Positions 35,593 to 36,585 of a DNA stretch of 36,585 nucleotides are shown here, piece by piece; the first letter of the stretch is position 1; each line of letters starts with the position of its first letter. Position numbers and translations under genes: made by a program. The stretch spans positions 1 to 36,585 of the forward strand of contig NZ_JAGPOT010000079.1 in NCBI RefSeq assembly GCF_018224015.1, given 5' to 3'. The notes beneath the pieces are model-generated. The model had not been told where the DNA came from. It searched no databases and saw only the letters and a list, made by a program, of their open reading frames with translations. This DNA comes from Pseudarthrobacter albicanus (GTDB taxonomy: Bacteria > Actinomycetota > Actinomycetes > Actinomycetales > Micrococcaceae).

Positions 35593-35598
35593 ATTGTC
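35593..35598 (-). promoter_or_regulatory. Possible -10 element before the CopD-CtaG gene
   Basis: GACAAT on the minus strand ends 6 bases before GTG 35586. No ribosome site or clear -35 is seen. The start choice and the promoter depend on each other, so both are tentative. Confidence 0.35.
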
Positions 35599-35667
35599 CG
35601 CTACGCCTGCCTGCACGCCGAATCGGCATAGACGGCGGGTCGCACCGGTTGCAATGCCGCTCGATGC

Positions 35668-35703
35668 GAAAGGAGCGGCAACCCTGGGGTTGCCGCTCCT
35701 TTC
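35668..35703 (-). terminator. Strong terminator of the HU gene
   Basis: A perfect 16-bp stem (35668-35683 with 35688-35703) with a CTGG loop lies 18 bases after the HU stop. On the minus strand the stem ends in CTTTC rather than a long T-tract. Confidence 0.85.
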
Positions 35704-35721
35704 AAGCATCCGGGAAGAAGA

Positions 35722-36009
35722 CTACTTCTTCTTGGCCACTGCAGCTTTCAGCTTGGAGCCGGCGGTCAGCTTGACGCTGTGGCCGGCGGCGATCTGGATG
35801 GTTTCGCCGGTCTGCGGGTTGCGGCCGGTGCGGGCCGCACGGTCGGTGCGCTCAACTGCGAGCCAGCCCGGGATCGTGATCTTTTCGCCCGCGGCGACAG
35901 AGGTCTCGAAAACCTCGAACAGTGCATCGAGCACGGAGTTGACGGCTGCCTGGCTGGTGCCGGCCTTGCCTGCTACCTCTGCAACAAGTTCACTACGGTT
36001 CTTAGCCAT
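35722..36009 (-). CDS. HU-family nucleoid DNA-binding protein
   Basis: 95 residues, the size of classical HU, without the long Lys/Ala-rich tail of mycobacterial HupB. It starts MAKNRSELVAEVAGKAGTSQ, has the hinge GEKITIPGWLAVERTDRAAR, and the DNA-embracing arm with RTGRNPQTGETIQI, ending in AAVAKKK. It binds and bends DNA with little sequence preference and helps to compact the nucleoid. AGGAGGA precedes the ATG by 6-7 bases, an excellent ribosome site consistent with high expression. It has its own strong terminator and is downstream of the rRNA operon end, separated by 485 bases. Confidence 0.97.
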   Translation of the reverse strand: MAKNRSELVAEVAGKAGTSQAAVNSVLDALFEVFETSVAAGEKITIPGWLAVERTDRAARTGRNPQTGETIQIAAGHSVKLTAGSKLKAAVAKKK

Positions 36010-36187
36010 TTATGTCCTCCTGGACGGTCATGATTTCTGGAGCCTGCACACGGCGTGCGTACAAGTCACTGTTCGAAAACTTACCAGCTTGGCAGGGCAG
36101 AGACCGCAAATTCCGCGTGTTTTCGGCCTTTTTTGGGGAAAATCACCCGAATCGGCCGCTTTCGGGGGTGAAATCGGGCCACCAGCT

Positions 36188-36405
36188 GACGCTCCCTCAC
36201 GTTCCGCAGGTTCCGGGTCGACGCTCCCTGAGATCTTGTCGGGCCGGCGCCGGGAGGTGCAGGGGCCGAGGGAGCGTCCGGGGTTCCGGTGCGGAATCTG
36301 CGGGAGGGTGGGTCGTTTCCCTGCGGGAGGTGAGGGAGGGCGGGTCGTTTCCCTGCGGGAGGTGAGGGAGGGTGGGTCGTTTCGGTGCGGGAGGTGGGGG
36401 AGGGT
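36188..36405. repeat. Intergenic repeat array with a 32-base period
   Basis: The 485-base gap 36010-36494 has no gene that I can support. Its left part (36010-36187) should hold the HU promoter but I see no clear boxes. From 36188 it contains GACGCTCCCTCAC-type units in one orientation and then CTGCGGGAGGTGAGGGAG units in the other. The word GGGTCGTTTC starts at 36310, 36342 and 36374, a 32-base period. The units belong to the same family as those at 5385-5551 and 9675-9797. Confidence 0.85.
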
Positions 36406-36434
36406 TTTGTGGTTTGGCGGGTTTTGTGGTTTGG
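36402..36434. repeat. Two direct copies of a 16-base GT-rich word
   Basis: GGGTTTTGTGGTTTGG occurs at 36402-36417 and 36419-36434, directly after the 32-base array and just before the rRNA terminator. Confidence 0.85.
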
Positions 36435-36446
36435 GTTTAAATGCGG

Positions 36447-36477
36447 GAGAGCCCCAACCGTGTGGTTGGGGGCTCTC
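36447..36477 (-). terminator. Terminator of the rRNA operon
   Basis: A 13-bp stem with one bulged base (36447-36459 with 36464-36477) and a 4-base loop lies 17 bases after the 3' end of the 5S gene on the minus strand. Position and strength fit the end of an rrn operon. Confidence 0.8.
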
Positions 36478-36494
36478 GACCGTGTTTAATTTAT

Positions 36495-36585
36495 GTCCGG
36501 CGGTGACCTACTCTCCCACACCCTCCCGGGTGCAGTACCATCGGCGCTGTGGGTCTTAGCTTCCGGGTTCGGAATGGGACCGGGC
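36495..36585 (-). rRNA. rrf: 5S ribosomal RNA (partial, 3' part)
   Basis: The minus strand reads GCCCGGTCCCATTCCGAACC, then GGAAGCTAAG and TGGTACTGCA, and ends GGGAGAGTAGGTCACCGCCGG; these are the conserved 3' three quarters of actinobacterial 5S rRNA. About 91 of an expected 117-120 bases are present; the 5' end lies beyond the window. The operon (16S, 23S) must be to the right. Confidence 0.97.

Noticed and set aside
36188..36434. Origin of replication or DnaA-box cluster near the repeat region
   Set aside because: No DnaA-box-like words (TTATCCACA) are seen; the repeats are G+C-rich and belong to the dispersed family.

Overview
The window is high-G+C actinobacterial chromosome, most likely from the Micrococcaceae (Arthrobacter/Pseudarthrobacter type). 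The evidence is codon use, the protein families present, several probable leaderless starts, and a 5S rRNA gene entering at the right edge. I see no phage, transposon or CRISPR array. This looks like core and metabolic-accessory chromosome carrying families of short intergenic repeats.

Layout. Bases 1-1591 (+): tail of an unidentified, possibly membrane, protein; purU (formyl-THF deformylase); and a small zinc-ribbon-like protein. A perfect 18-bp hairpin separates these from a minus-strand block, 1713-7016, holding a bifunctional proline dehydrogenase/P5C dehydrogenase (PutA type without a DNA-binding domain) and an APC amino-acid permease. A LysR regulator (7157, +) diverges from the permease. 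The putA and permease promoters share the same -35/-10 arrangement and an upstream operator-like block, which suggests one regulon. panD, an AEC-family transporter and a secreted HNH nuclease follow on +. On minus lie a two-domain protein with a degenerate trehalose-phosphatase-like domain joined to a GH15 glucosidase/trehalase, and a secreted beta-helix protein.

Bases 15331-26239 (+) form a galactoside-utilisation operon: ABC solute-binding lipoprotein, two permeases, GH42 beta-galactosidase, DeoR regulator, GH36 alpha-galactosidase, galT and galK. It has a good promoter followed by a TGTGA-N6-TCACA palindrome. Imported alpha- and beta-galactosides would be cut in the cytoplasm and the galactose fed to GalK and GalT. 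The transport ATPase and GalE are not in the window and must be encoded elsewhere.

The right part holds an LLM flavin oxidoreductase, a secreted glycoside-hydrolase-like protein, a HerA/DUF853-type ATPase, an unknown membrane-anchored protein, an overlapping pair (CopD-CtaG fusion followed by an NHLRC2-like thioredoxin/NHL protein), an HU protein with a strong terminator, a repeat-rich intergenic region, the rRNA-operon terminator and a partial 5S rRNA on minus.

The observations most worth following up are the shared LysR-type promoter block of the proline genes, the loss of both motif-I aspartates in the phosphatase-like domain fused to GH15, the 32-bp-period intergenic repeat family found at three places, and the set of promoters whose -10 box lies directly before the start codon.
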